From Beroe forskalii (lineage: Eukaryota; Ctenophora; Nuda; Beroida; Beroidae): DNA of 64,000 nucleotides. The translations under genes were made by a program, and so were the position numbers. Of the stretch, positions 34,150-47,244 are shown in pieces (within the stretch, counting starts at the first letter, position 1; the number at the start of each line of letters is the position of its first letter). The stretch spans positions 1-64,000 of the forward strand of contig WFMF01000376.1 of NCBI GenBank assembly GCA_011033025.1. Direction: 5' to 3'. The notes under the pieces are model-generated. The model saw only the letters and a program-made list of their open reading frames with translations. It was not told where the DNA came from and did no database searches.

Positions 34150-35590
34150 AACAATAATCCGATCATTCAGTTAAGATTAGATTTCTGATTCATTATATCA
34201 TTTTTTGGACGACTTTGCAAGATATTGTGGTTCCCTGTTTGTTCATAACAAAAAACGAAAAAAAAGCAGGCGTCACGTAACGTACGTATGCGCGCGCGCG
34301 ACTGAATACACGTGCTTTGATTTTACTCCTTTATAATGTTTTTCGTCTGGGTGAAAATTGCGCGCCTAATTTTCTTTGATATTGAAAACGTGCTGCGCGC
34401 CACAATTAAATTTTGTTGAATTATTCTTGATTCTGCAATCTTTCATTTTAAATTCGAATACAAGAAACTGACAAGATGAAGAAAAGTGCCTAGATGATGT
34501 GGCAGATTGCATACCTTATCGGAAATAATTATCACGGACATATTAAATGCACGGACCTGAAATTTCATTGACATTAATATTCACGCTTGATGATCCAGCC
34601 AATTCAACAAACATTTTCAACAAAAATTCTAAATTTTCGGCTTGATCTTTCTCATATTCTTCCACAATGCGACTACTTGAGTACTTGAATTGCAGATTTT
34701 TTTGATAATGAGAAATTTTCATTTTGCATTTACTATAAGCATGGAAAATAAGTATAATTTCACAAAGAATTTTATTATTTTCGTGTTTAAAGAGATGAAT
34801 TCAGAAAATTTGCGTCTGTGCCCAATCTGGGGTTGTGTTGAGAAACACACTTTTTTTATATATACCAACATTTGACACAACAGCTGTTCGGACTGAACGG
34901 AACCTCTCAGCTTCAGTTCCTTGTTTAACATGCAGTTCAGCAAGGACATCCACTGTGTTCGCCAGGCTAGGCACATATCCGAACAACCATAGTGACAACC
35001 ATGATAGTGACAAGAAATTTTAAGAGGAAATACTTGACTTAATTTTCATGGACCTGAAAGTCACGGACATTAGTATCACGAACATTAATATTGACGCTGA
35101 GATGCTCAGCGTGACACTGACAGTAATATCCGCGATAATATTTAAATTATTCTGATAAGGTTAGTGATTTGAAGATTAAGACAAAAAATTGAAGTTTAAG
35201 AAGTTGCTTCGTTCAGTATAATTAACATTCAAGAAAATACAGCACGTAAATATACGGTGGCACGATCCGATGCGAATTGCAAACGTTAACGTAAACCAAT
35301 TGAGCAAAATGGCGCGAAATCTACAATGTACAACAAACTGAGTCCAACACTCCAAGTCCAACAACTTTGCGCGCAAGAATGAAGAATTTTGGATAAATGG
35401 CACGTGCCAATGTACGTTCCCGGTCCCCGTTCCTGTTGTCGCGCGCAGCATAGGAGCATAGATACTCTCACCATGTATCATCAAATTTAACAACAAGCAC
35501 CACGGGGGAGGGAATTTAAGCGCCTGTATACGGACACAACGGACAAACAACAAGAATTGTGCCGGCAGGCGTAATTTTGTCAACAGTCAA
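34150..35590. other. Intergenic DNA, no gene seen
   Basis: Contains a pair of diverged segments sharing CACGGACATTAAT, GGACCTGAAA and ATTAATATT (34,535-34,595 and 35,045-35,100), and the 3' module of the two-hairpin repeat at 35,500-35,580. Frames at 34,719-35,013 on both strands have no recognisable domain. Confidence 0.4.
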
Positions 35591-37000
35591 GGGGCTATTC
35601 TTGTCGTACGATGTATGACCCGCTGACGCCAGCCGCTGATTCTCGAGAGGTTCTGTTAACCGTAACGTCAGACAAGGCTATTCGTAATTGTCAGGCGTTG
35701 CCTGAACCCCTCGCGCGCGCCACGACTCGCTTGAAAATTTCAATGAAAGAACGGGTCTGACGACGTCAGACAAAATTTCAATGAAATAAAGGGTCTGACG
35801 ACGTCAGACAAATTCGTAAAGGACGTCCGCAAAGTTTCGGCCATTCTACTCCCTCTTCCCCTAGTCCGCGTCCGCAAACTTTAACTACCGCGTTCCAGAA
35901 TCCCATCCCTCGGGCGTCCGGGGGAGGCTGAGGCCTCGGACGTCTGCATTTTTCCTAATATATATTTTCATTCATCAATTTTGGGCTTGAAATTTCACGA
36001 TTTTCTTGTGAAATACCCATAAAATCGACCAAAATTTTCTATGTTTGCATTGACCAGACTGACCCCTCCCCCTCATTGCGGACGTCCTTTCTGGATGACC
36101 CCTTGGCCTAACGCCTTAGGGGTGGCTCATGTCCCTCTACGGACGTTGCCCGCCGAAGGCGCAAGGTGACGTCCAAATTGAATTTGAAATGTGGAACGTT
36201 TCGCCATGCACGAGCGAGGGTCTTGGTTGCCTGGTGATAGCAGGCCCACTGATGCAGCCGCGAAGCCGGAAGCGGCGCGTCGCTGGTCGCCCGGAAGGGT
36301 TTATCATATTCATCGATAGACACGGGTCTGGGACTAGGGTATTGAAATAATAATATCCTACGAGTACGACTACGAGGATGGCCCCTTCGGCGGACGCGCG
36401 CGCCCACCGAAGGCAAGGGGGTCAGCCAACGTCTGACAATGTAATTGTATTTGTATTATTTATATTATTTGTATTATTTATATTATTATTTATATTATGT
36501 CTCCCAGTTTTAAGTGATATCCCGGATCCCCTCGGGGATTGTCAGGCGTTGCCAGACCCCCTCGCGGGCGCCACGACTCAGACGACGTCAGACTACTCGG
36601 GGAAGCACGCCGCGCGAGCCAAACAGGGATATACGTGTTTAGCAAGGGCTTAGGAAGTCACATTTGCGCTCTCGCCATTGGCCATCCTGACAGTGACAGC
36701 TACAGTGTCACAGTGATCCAGTCAGAAATAGACGGGCAACATCCGTACCGAACATTGTCGGCCGTTGACAGACACGTGAGAATAGGGGCGCGCGCGCGCG
36801 GGGTCTGGCAACGAGAATGAATTTTCATCGAGATGACGACCCGCTTGACGCCAGCCGCGAACAGCGAAGCGGCTAGAGAATCTGCAGCTAGAGAATCAGC
36901 GATGAGATTAGAATTGGACTGTTATGTTTGACTTGTCGTACGACTACGATCGCGTAAGACTCTTAAGTCTTACACTGTAACAAGGAAATGGATGGTTGGG
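35590..37000. repeat. GC-rich dispersed repeat block, copy 2
   Basis: Landmarks: GTCGTACGATGTATGACCCG, TTGTCAGGCGTTGCC, CCCCTCGCGGGCGCC, GACGACGTCAGAC (three times) and GGGATATACGTGTTTAGCAA. Parts recur at 48,230-48,700 and 54,885-54,940. CpG-rich and unlike the flanks. Several short frames exist, none with a family motif. Confidence 0.5.
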
Positions 37001-38450
37001 TACCGGTACCCACCCAAAATTAACTTTGGGTGAGTATCGTAATCGACGGGCGATGTCCGTCCCTTTCTTCTGGCGTCCAAATGTGGAACTGGAAATGGAA
37101 CGTAAAGTTGCGCTGTGCGAGCGAGCGAGGGTACTGGTTGGGTACGAGGTGGGTCAGGGTACGGATGGTTCACTTTCAGCGTTTTTTGGCTGGGTTTGGG
37201 TGGTTTCGGTCCTTCAACTCTTCAAGTACTTAAAGTTAAAATTAAATTTATGCGGTATGAAACTGAAAGCTGGTTTTATTGAAACCACTACCAGCCCCCA
37301 AAATAAATTTGTCAATTTTAAATTGAATCTAAATTCTAACTAAAAGAGTAAAAGTGAATGCGATGTTATCAGACGTTGTCCGCTGAAGGTGTGTTGGTTC
37401 GTTTCGCCTTCGGGTGGGTAGAACTAACACACTTTCGGCGGACCCAGTTAGGTCGTTTCGGGTGGGTTGCATCGTTTCGGAGGGTTCCTGCTAGCATCAG
37501 TTATTAGCATTGACGCGTTTCATTTTCAAAGCATTCTCTACGATCGAAACACAATTAAACGATGAATTTGATGTAAAACGTAAATCTTAAAGAGTAAAAG
37601 ACAACATAAATGAAATTGAATATAATTATGGCGTTTAATGGCGGTTTATTCAAGTTTTCACGCGTAATCACCATGATGGTGACCAATCACCATTGACCAT
37701 ACTAGTACTATTACTGATATGTGTGCTCATAGGTTGAAAGCAACAGGTCGAAAAGTAGGTTGAAAAGGTAGGTAGAAAGGGCTAATAAAGACCCTTCTTG
37801 GCTTGGAAATTGCAGATCATGCTTTCTATCTTCAAGAGTTAGAGAGATGAGGAAAAGATAGTTCCTGTTGTGAAAACCATCCAGACTGGGGCGCAGTAAA
37901 ATTCTACATGTCCTTTCGACTTTCTTTTCGACCAACTTTTCAACCTGTTGTTTTCGACCTATGATAATGAAGACACATATGCGTTTAACTACCATAGCAA
38001 CGCTATCAGTCTCAATTCTTTAAGTTTAACTCAATCTGGTTTTTCGGCTCTCGCGTCGTTTTTTTTCAAATTATTTACAAAAAATATAAGGTAATAATAT
38101 AGTAAATGCTATCTTTGTTAGATATAATTTTTCTGGCACCATTCAAATGATTACGGGGTCTCAACTCCATATGTTTCACAGTACTGGTGACTGGCTCAGT
38201 TATTCACATACTTATAGTTATATACTTATAGTGCGTGAGCGTCTCAACTGCCTCTTTCCATTAAAAATAAAATATAAATGATATTATTATTAGAAATAAG
38301 ATATTCTGATGCTTCTCTGTATGCCCCTCACAGGTGGCCCTTGGTCTTCAACTCACTAAGTGAAAGTTTAAACCATGATTTTGATAATGACGTTGCTCCA
38401 CTCTCTCGACCGCCAAACATTCGCATGTGCAAAGAACACTGCGAATAAAT
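37000..38450. other. Intergenic DNA downstream of the SLC23 gene
   Basis: No gene recognised. Local repeats include GTTGAAAAGTAGG/GGTCGAAAA variants at 37,730-37,950 in both orientations. Confidence 0.4.
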
Positions 38451-38451
38451 G

Positions 38452-41400
38452 TTACTGATTGACAAAAGGCAGCTTCCTCAGAACAGGGAATTTAGTGGCG
38501 AGCATCTCCATTAGAGGTTCGTGGTAAATCCTCCTTGCCAGGGCGGAGTCAACAGCCTGGTCCGTAGCCTGCTTGTAACTCGTCATCCCTGAGAGACATG
38601 AAAAGTCATCACCTAGTCATATAATTATTCTGTAACACGTTGGGGGATTAAACCAAAGAATCGTAAAAGTAAGATAGGGATGCAGATAGGGATAAATATG
38701 ATGATATTTTGAAGATGAATGCTTTAGAATATCATCATGCGGTGGGTTTAATCGAAGCTCAGCTTTTAACCCTTTTATTCCAACATAAAGTAATACATAA
38801 GCGATTTGTTCTTTTGACAGATTATGTACTATGCAGATAATGATATAGGTACAAGGGGGCTATCCAGAAATGAGCTCATCACTTGGGTAGGTTTGTATTA
38901 CATACCCAAGCGATGAGCTCATTTCTGGATAGCCCCCTAGTACCTATATCTGCATAGTGCATAATCTGTCAAAAAAACAAATCGCTTATGTATTACTTTA
39001 TGTTGGACATACATTATGTATATTATACATAATGTACTATGAGGTACAAAGTAAAACTGCGATGGTTCCCAACTCTAAGTCTAAGTTTCACGAAAAGTAA
39101 GAGTACTAATCGATCTTCAAGGTGCAACCGATCTTCGGTAAAAATGACGGAAGTGATATCGAGATTACTCCTTTAGAAAACTCCCTCCTCACAAAAACAC
39201 ATTATAAAAGCCCAAATTCGGCCAAAATGTGAAAATCTCCACGACTCAGTTGGATAAAAGCTATAAAATTGATATTGACTAAAATCTGCGTTTAAAATCT
39301 GGAAATTTGTGAAATTTTGAAAATCTTTAAAACTGATGAAATACTAAAACACTGTAAATCTGCACTTAAATGTTCGACAGAAAGGTAATTATATACATAA
39401 TGTATGTACGTTTTGGAAATGATGAGGTAGTACGATGAGCTACGTATTGTGATTTGTGACTCACCCCTCTCATCATCTGTTCCTGGGATTGTGTTGTCGA
39501 GGAAGCAAGCTATGACAGCCCCGATTATCATTCCGGAAGTGAGTATCACCGCCACAATCTGGTCTATCACGTCAACTCCAGTCGATATTGTTGCTTTCTG
39601 AAGAGTATCATATGTAATTGGTAGTCATATTAATGAGAGGAAGGTATCCACCATTCGGTTATCTACTTATATATTATATAGATCATACGTTTGTAGAACT
39701 TGGGTGCTGCTTGTTGCCACTTGTTGGTGGCGAACCCTACTGCTCAGGGATCGGTGGACTTGTAGGGTCACAATCACTCATACCCTCTCAACATCAATGT
39801 TCTGATGGCTAATGCCTAATAGCTTTCTGACGTCAACCATCAGTCCCCACAAGGACTTGCAGTTTGCATGGCAGTTGACATGAACTCCGGGCATTCGTGC
39901 TCCTTTTTATTTTTAGTGCAACCCGCGTAGGTATCTGCAGTAGCGAGCTAGCCCTTCCAATTTTACTGGTTCTCTATAGTCTATGCATCTATAGGGTAGC
40001 ACGACATTTCATTTTAGGACACTTCATATATTCCCTTTGTCCTGTTCCTAACCCAAACCCAGACCGCTTTGCTCGAAGTTATTACGAGATAAAGCATCTC
40101 GGGAAGAAATTTCGTGAGCTAATGAGTCACTATACCTAGTAAGTCGCTACCTAATTGAGTGACTTTCATTGCATACGGGCCCAAATGTTCCTTCTCCGCA
40201 CCTAGATCCTGACTTGACGCAGGTCTTGACAGTGCATTGGGCCTGCAAAGCCACTGTGGGCACATACGCGGCCTAATCCCCCTACAAAACCGCTGTACGG
40301 GCAGCTAATCTCTCAGACGGTTTAATTGACAAAAATAATCGTCTTATAGTTATATTAGTAATAGAGATAACGCGTTATCTCAAAATCCATGCCAGTTAAT
40401 CTTAGCAATCTTCGCATTCTTATCATGTTTGCATAAGACCAAAATACTTTTCTCTCCAAATTGTAATCTTCCGCCACTTGCACAAACTCAACCAGTGGTG
40501 TGCTCATTATAGAGCACAGTGTTAGAAGTGCTTAGCTCGTTATAGGACGCATCATCAAATTATTCAATATTAAGAGGCCCCCGCTGAAGAGTATAACCAC
40601 CAGCTGGCACCCAAGTAAGGGGTTGCTAGTTCGGCTAGTAGTAGTAGTGCAGCACTGCAACCAGGTGGATCCAGTCAACAGAGAGGGAATCTCTGTTGAA
40701 TGGAGACTTTTCATCACACCCGTGAGGGGATGCGATGGTCAGTTGGATATTGCACAAAAACATGAAAAAAATTGATAAGAATTCATCAAAAAGAGATGGA
40801 TGAGCATTGAGCACAACCAAAGACGTAATTGATAAGCTTATTCAATTTGAATAAATAAATAATAGTCGTTCAGCATTGAGAAAATGAATATCAAGTCTTA
40901 CTTTCACTGGATCAGCGTAAACTGGACCCGACCACATGGGTACCACTAAGCCAATGTAGAGGGACACTCCGATAATGAAGACGTTTCTCGAGGATGTTAA
41001 GTCCACGAACTGAAACATGGAGAGAGAGTTTGAGAGGGGGTTTGAGTTGTCAAAAAGTTAAACTAATTGATTTCAACTTTATTATGCTTGTTATAGGAAT
41101 CAGAATCTCCCAATAACTAACCACTTATCCGTTGCAAATATTAACGGTATACACCTAAAAAGCTAAAAGGACACATTCGGTAGTTCTAACCTCGTTGGCG
41201 ACTTTATCTTAATGTTAATCAATGAACGATAAAGCTAAATTGTAGATGAATGATATTGATCCATCAAGAACAAGCACTTAATCAAAATCCCAAGAAATAT
41301 CGGTTCTATTACCTGAAGGTTGGCGATGCCAACTGCAGCAATAATTCCAAACATGACCAGATACATGCCACCAATTATTGGAACTGGCATGGAAGCGAAT

Positions 41401-44400
41401 ATCACTCCAATCTTGCCTATAAGTCCGATAATCAACATGAAGATGGCACTGCATAGAATAACTCTTCTGCTTCCCACCTAATAGAATAGAATAGAATATT
41501 ATATAAAGTCAAATTACAACATGTAATGTCAGACTTCTCTGAAAAAGGGGTTAGAAAACTCAAACTCTGTCACAAGCTCATATCACAAAAACTTCACACA
41601 ATGACACATGAAATGGTTTGGCAGCAATATAAAATTAAATAATATCAGCACAGAGTTTAATTCAGCGGGTGTGGTGGCATACCAAGGTATAGATGAAAAT
41701 TTGCAAATATTTTGGGTGACAAAATATGAACAATATCGGCAAACATTACAAAATACGAAATGTTAATTTCCACCAATGAAAATGGATGTATGGTATATCA
41801 CCTTGGTGAGACCAATAGCGCCGATATTCTCACTGTAGCTCGTAACTCCTATTCCTGGACCACACATTCCAGTTAGGAAACATCCCACACCCTCCATGAG
41901 AATACCCCTGTTCAACACGTACTTGGCAGCAAGCGAACCGTAATGTGATAATGCAAACATCTAAAGTATCGAAGTAGTCATAGACTGCATCGTCGACGCC
42001 CCATTTTAGCCTCCTAATTATTAGCTAGGGGGTGGCCGACATATTTTTTGTTTTTTGTTGTTGTTTTTTGTATCCCAAACATCTCCCATATCCCCTACAT
42101 ATCCTAGTCCTAAATCTTTTATAGATTTTGTAAAGAAGAATTTGATCGAAATTTACAATTTCTTCTTCCAAATTGGTGCCAAACTTTGCAACATTTTGCA
42201 ACGTTTACTTAAGTACTTATGGTATTTATTCGTTCGAGAAAAATATACAATATTATCTTTGGCAACGGATCTGACTTCAACACGTACTTGGGTGGTGGCG
42301 GCGCCCCACTGAGTTTGGCGCAGGCGTAGTAGTCTCCAATACTCTCAACCATTCCTGCTATAACACCTGCAATCATGCCCACAAAGCCGGCCAGTGATAC
42401 CGTGGGTGTACCAAACTGACCTGAAAAATTTTTATTGCATTGCAAATTTAAGAACATGAGAAATTTAAGAATGAACATTGTTTAAGAAGCGATTTCAATA
42501 CAAGAAATTAACTTTCATTTTGGAGACTGTAGCTGGTGTCTCGACCTTTTGAGTTTTGAGGCGAGGTGGATTAACTGCGCCTGGGTAATTCTTTGCAGCA
42601 TGTGACAGCGCGCACTTGATACAGCTTGATACAGCTGCACTGTATGACTTAATCTCACTGACAGTATCAGATACTGCCTCGGCCGGTGACAACTTGACAA
42701 ATATGTCAATATGCTTTTCAGGGACTTTTATTGAAAATCAAGAAGCAACTGAATGGCCTTCTCAAACATATCCTCCCTGTCATATTTCAACCTCTTCATC
42801 AGATCTTTCTGCCTCAATATGATTCTCCAAAAATCAACTGCACGAGGTCAAAAATTCCTCAATTTTGACCTAGAAAGAATTTTTGACCTTTTGATCAGGA
42901 TGAAATTATTTTTGGACTTTTGAAGGACTAAAACACTTCTTTGATGCATGGAATGGCTAATAACTGTAAAAACTGTGAAACAGGGCATTTTTGCCACAAA
43001 TAAGAGAATATCATATTAAGAAAAGTGATTTTGGTCTCTGAAAATGTCCAAACTAACTCTTTATGTGAAAAATGCACTATAAGTTTAACCTTTTTGAAAA
43101 ATGATCTAAAAAATAAAAATAAGCCATTTCACAAATTTTGTTCCAAGTTAGAATATCGTGGTTTGGACTGCATAAGGGTGAGTTATGTAGGCAAATTACG
43201 TGGCTTCAAACTGCGTGAGGGTAAGTTACGTAGGTTGAATTGGGCAAGTTATGTATGGATTCAAATTGCGTAAGGGCACGTTAGGTGGATTCCAACATGC
43301 ACATCTGTTAAGATATCGCTACAAAATCAAGGACCAAAAAAATTTGGTCCTTGATTGAAATGGTACCATTTTTGGTAATTTTGGCCTTTTCCGAAATGGT
43401 ACCATTTTCATTGAGGAAATTTGGCACATTACCGAGATGGCATTTCGAATTTCAACCAAATTTGGCATATATTCAAGTTGTAATTGAAGATTTTAACCCC
43501 GTTCAATCCCCGTTAAGTGGAAATGAAACAAGTCAAAACGAGATTTCATTTTTATGGGGTTGATGTTTTTTTCGGTATTGAACCCCTCCTCTTCATAGTG
43601 GTCCGCTCACAGCTCAAATTATATTCGTTAGAACTTTGAAAGTTAGACCACGCCACTGCAGTTTAAATGAATAAATTCCAAACTGACCTGGATAAGGGAA
43701 GTAGAACCAGTTCGCATTTGACAGAGATTCCGTGAGATTCTTTGTCCTTGCTGGACTGTCTTCGGGAAATACATCCGTAACAGTGAAAATAGCACATAGA
43801 GACCACATGATGGCCAAAGACAAGATGATCTGAAAACGTGAAACTCATGTAATGTTTAGGAAAAAGAAGGGTGATTTGACCCATATCATAATTTCATACT
43901 TTCATAAGAAACCAATGCATTTGTTTTATTCTTAACAAGGTGCTGATGCTGCTACTGAAATTTTAAAGTATAATTGTATAATATAACAAGCTGATTTCAC
44001 GTGGATCTGTTCATATTGAGTCCCCTGAGATCCCAAAAAATCTACCAACATCTGAGTGGGACACGTCGTATTAAATTAGCTAACTAAGACCAGAAGATGT
44101 CGTAGAACGACGAAATTGATTGTCATGAAAGAACAACATCGTTTGAATTTGAACCATTGAGTCAAAAGAGAATAGCTTAAGTAGTAGAATCAAATTACAT
44201 CTGATCCATGCATGATCAGCTCAGTATTTTCACTTTTGTTATTTAATGTCGATATTTGTTTGACTTATAAGCAAAGTACCTGCATATGTTTAAGGGGGTT
44301 CACCCCTCATATTTTGAAAAACACGAATCCATTATCCAATGTCTTATCTATAGAGGTGTATGGATATACTACAAACATAACAAAATACTGAATATCGATT

Positions 44401-47244
44401 TTCTAATTGAAGGATTGACATAAGAGGCGGAAGAGACTAAACTATGAATCATCAGCGGTTACCCTACAGTTGTAAGGTCTCCCTGCCATCTGCGATGTAG
44501 GTGTCCCATCAGCAGGTGACAAAGGGAAAAGGAGGGGTTTCGGCTAACGTACCCCTCACAGCTTACAACTGCAAGGCTGGGCCACCCAGGACTCCGGATT
44601 CCTGAGCAGCGCAGTTTAAAGGGAAGGGGGAGGAAAAGGAAAGAGTTCAGTAGAGGCAAAAGATCAATGAGTGTTAAAATCGGGTGAAACATCTTAATGT
44701 ACGCTATCTAAAACCTGAAAGTGAAAGTTAAAATGAATGGGAGGTTACAGGCATCTGCCTGTCCAGCCCCACATTCTTTCTTACATCTTGATGCATTTTA
44801 TTTCATTTGATATTGGTTTTATTATCAACTGTAGTTCCACTTTTTTGGCACTGTAGTTGCACTTTTTAAAAAGTGTAACTGTTTTAGCTTGTATAATGGG
44901 TATGAAGGAGCACTACGTAAACATCCTTAAAAGTTGCATTAAATTATAGAAGCTCATTCCTGTAATTAATTGAATTTTCTTAAATTATTTAAGGAACAGA
45001 CCAAGTAAATCATAACTCCAACTCACTGATAATGTCGAGAATACTTTGATCCACTTCACTTCCCACCCGTTAGATTTAGAGTAGGACGGCACAGGAACGG
45101 GAACATTCTTCAGATATTCAGAGAAGAGAGTTATGAACATCACCATCCTGACGCAAGACAATAGCATAGCAAAATTGGTTGAAATAGAATTCAAATACTT
45201 AATTGAATTCAAATACTTAATTGTTCCACGGATTGTTCAACTGATTGCAGCAAATGTATGAAGATTTGGCAATATGTAAATATTTATAACTTATCAGTTA
45301 TCTGTCAATCTACCCGATGGAAATGCCCCAGTGAGCGCTGGCATTGTTAGCGGCAACTCCAGCCAAACAAAGTCCGATGAGAGAAATGAGAACTGTGATG
45401 GTAATCGGACCAATCACCTTCAAGAGAATGCCGACTAGTCCAAACGCACCTAAGAACATCTGAGAACAATTTGGTTTTGACTTAGGCACTTCCTGATATA
45501 TTGATGTTGAAAATTGTTTCAATAAATATTTTAGAACATTTTTGATCTCAATATGAAAAGGATCCTTTTGCTGCGACCAAATAATGATACAAATTTATTA
45601 AAACGCCCTATACCTGAAGGACAGAACCAAGCATCAAGTTACCCTGGAGCTCTGCCATTCTCTTGTGCCAATGAGTTTTGTCCTCTGGAGTTTCGTCCCC
45701 TGGAGTATTATAATTAATTAACAGAACATACAAACGTTGCAGAAGTGCTTTGATTCGACCGGTACTTCACAGATATTCTAGAATATCGCACAAGCAATTT
45801 AAATAACTTTTATAATGTTCGAGTGATTTTTTAAAGTTCTAGTTCGTAGAAATCAGTGCAATGCGCTGCGAATGGATATAAATTTCAGGCAGAAATAGTC
45901 AAAATTTATTTGAACAGTAATAAACTCGGATGATTCGTTTAAAATGGAAATTTTCATTACTTAATTTTGTCATCTTTTTGGTTTCTCATTTGACTCTATT
46001 GTCCCATTTGTCTGTCCCATTTGTCTTAATTTTTGAGACCATTTTTCCCATTTGGCTCTGTCCAATGTTTCCCATATTATGTTCATTTGTCCCGATTATT
46101 CCTGTCCCAATCAAGCAATTTGAGTTATTAGGGACAAATAAAATTGGGACAGTGACAGACCCTCTCCAATATGCTAAGCATGATTCGTAAGTATGAGGTG
46201 ATGATGTTTTCCTTACCACAGGGATTCTTGCTAAGTATACCAGCAGCCACAGCAAAGTAGACATACGAACCACTCTGTATGATTGGCAATCTGGTACCGA
46301 AGAATGTCTGCAAAATAGTACAATAGTTTTAGCCCAATGTTTATCAACTATCATGGGTATCAGAATTGTCTCAATTATGATTTGCGATGAGAATATAGAC
46401 TCGAAAACGGATCAACGTTACTGCTTCATTGCAACGTTGGCACTGCTTCATAAATACCTGAATCAATGTTGACAGTCCACACATCACAAACATCGTGTTA
46501 ATCACTTTCCCTGTTTCTGTTGCATCCCCTACGAATGATACAATCACTATTAATAGTAGAATATTGAACTTGAATCTAATGAAGTAATGAAGAATATATA
46601 AGTCTGCATCTCACTGACTATAATTTTCCAGATTCTACGACAATTGTACTTAGATTTTTCAAATTTCAGTCCGGTTTTTCATATTTTAGTTCCCGTTGGG
46701 AACTCAAGAAGAAATTATCCCAGTCATAGTAAGGTATCGTTCACATATATTAAGTAATCAATTTTTTGCCAATTTCAACCCCCTCCCCCTCGTAATAATG
46801 TTTGCAGTAGTTGCATTTGTCACAAGAACATGTAACGTAATCATTCGAAAACCCCCTCCCCTCAGTGACTACGTAATATGTCAACGATCCCTTAAAAGAA
46901 AGAACTTGATGAATGTATAAATATTGCTTGTGCCAAAATATTTTTCAAATTTCAAAATTCTAAAGTTTCCGGGCACTTTTAATTAAGTTTTTTTTTCTAT
47001 TTCAAACAGCTGCTATACACATCCTATAACTCACCTCCTAAAGTATGCCATAATATCTGCAAACCCTCGTTTATGCTTTAATAATAAGATTAGTTGCCGA
47101 GGCGCTCTACTCACCTTCAATACAGAGAAGTGGAGCCAAGATTACTGGGACAGTGAAGGTAGGGCCAAACATGATGAGATACTGCTGCATTCCAAGGATG
47201 AAGCTGATTGGCCACGGTGGGTTGGTGTCCACAGTAAACCTCAT
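38452..47244 (-). CDS. SLC23: SLC23-family nucleobase/ascorbate transporter, thirteen coding exons
   Basis: Exons on the minus strand: 47244-47115, 46528-46458, 46307-46217, 45699-45614, 45459-45314, 45147-45027, 43829-43688, 42420-42284, 41921-41802, 41477-41313, 41009-40902, 39597-39465, 38588-38452. They join in phase to 528 codons with no stop. The protein is a multi-pass plasma-membrane transporter of the NAT (UraA) fold. Visible landmarks: HWGIS (exon 5), PYPGQFG (7/8), [13 protein letters not shown] with the substrate-site Glu (8), the NAT signature [10 protein letters not shown] (9), VGSRRV and GIANLQ (10), SSRNVFIIG (11), LDNTIPG (12). Order and length match vertebrate SLC23A1/2. In TM1 the usual GFQH is GMQQ, so the substrate may not be ascorbate. 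The first exon starts with ATG at a splice acceptor. An upstream exon with the short cytosolic N-terminus is likely but not found. Confidence 0.9.
38780..39006. repeat. 227-bp near-perfect palindrome in the last SLC23 intron
   Basis: Arms of about 105 bp, from CCAACATAAAGTAATACATA to the complement ending CTTTATGTTGG, meet around TTGGGTAGGTTTGTATTACATACCCAA-type sequence near 38,893. Almost no mismatches, so it is recent. It may be a palindromic MITE. Transcribed as intron, it would form a long hairpin. Confidence 0.85.
39998..40125. mobile_element. Decayed copy of the telomere-like foldback MITE
   Basis: CACGACATTTCATTTTAGGACACTTCAT, CCTAACCCAAACCCAGACC and GAGATAAAG...TTTCGTGAG appear in the same order as at 33,731-33,915. 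Lies in intron 11 of the SLC23 gene. Confidence 0.55.
41911..42291. repeat. 16-bp direct repeats bounding SLC23 intron 8
   Basis: TTCAACACGTACTTGG occurs at 41911-41926 (exon 9 start) and at 42276-42291 (exon 8 end). The intron lies between, so both splice edges sit in the same duplicated word. A GTGTTG donor and CCAAG acceptor keep the frame and give PPPPKYYVLNRG, one residue longer than vertebrate proteins. The pattern fits intron gain by insertion with target duplication. Confidence 0.7.
42490..42830 (-). pseudogene. Retroelement ORF fragment in SLC23 intron 7
   Basis: Minus strand, with at least one frame break: [20 protein letters not shown], then (new frame) [20 protein letters not shown]. 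The KSYSAAV-type stretch after a possible coil resembles KKSYSSVLQK at 55,300 and the first ORF of invertebrate retroelements. Recognition is by pattern only. Confidence 0.35.
46732..46892. mobile_element. MITE with AGG(G/T)ATCGTTCAC ends, copy B
   Basis: 161 bp. Starts AGGTATCGTTCACATAT and ends ACGTAATATGTCAACGATCCCT, with TA on both outer sides. Same internal order as copy A. Lies in intron 1 of the SLC23 model. Confidence 0.6.

Noticed and set aside
36108-36820. GC-rich overlapping frames as genes
   Set aside because: They lie in dispersed repeat sequence present elsewhere in the window, with no conserved motif.
45986-46354. 122-codon minus frame over SLC23 exon 3
   Set aside because: Out of frame with the transporter; most of it is intronic repeat sequence with GGGACA words.
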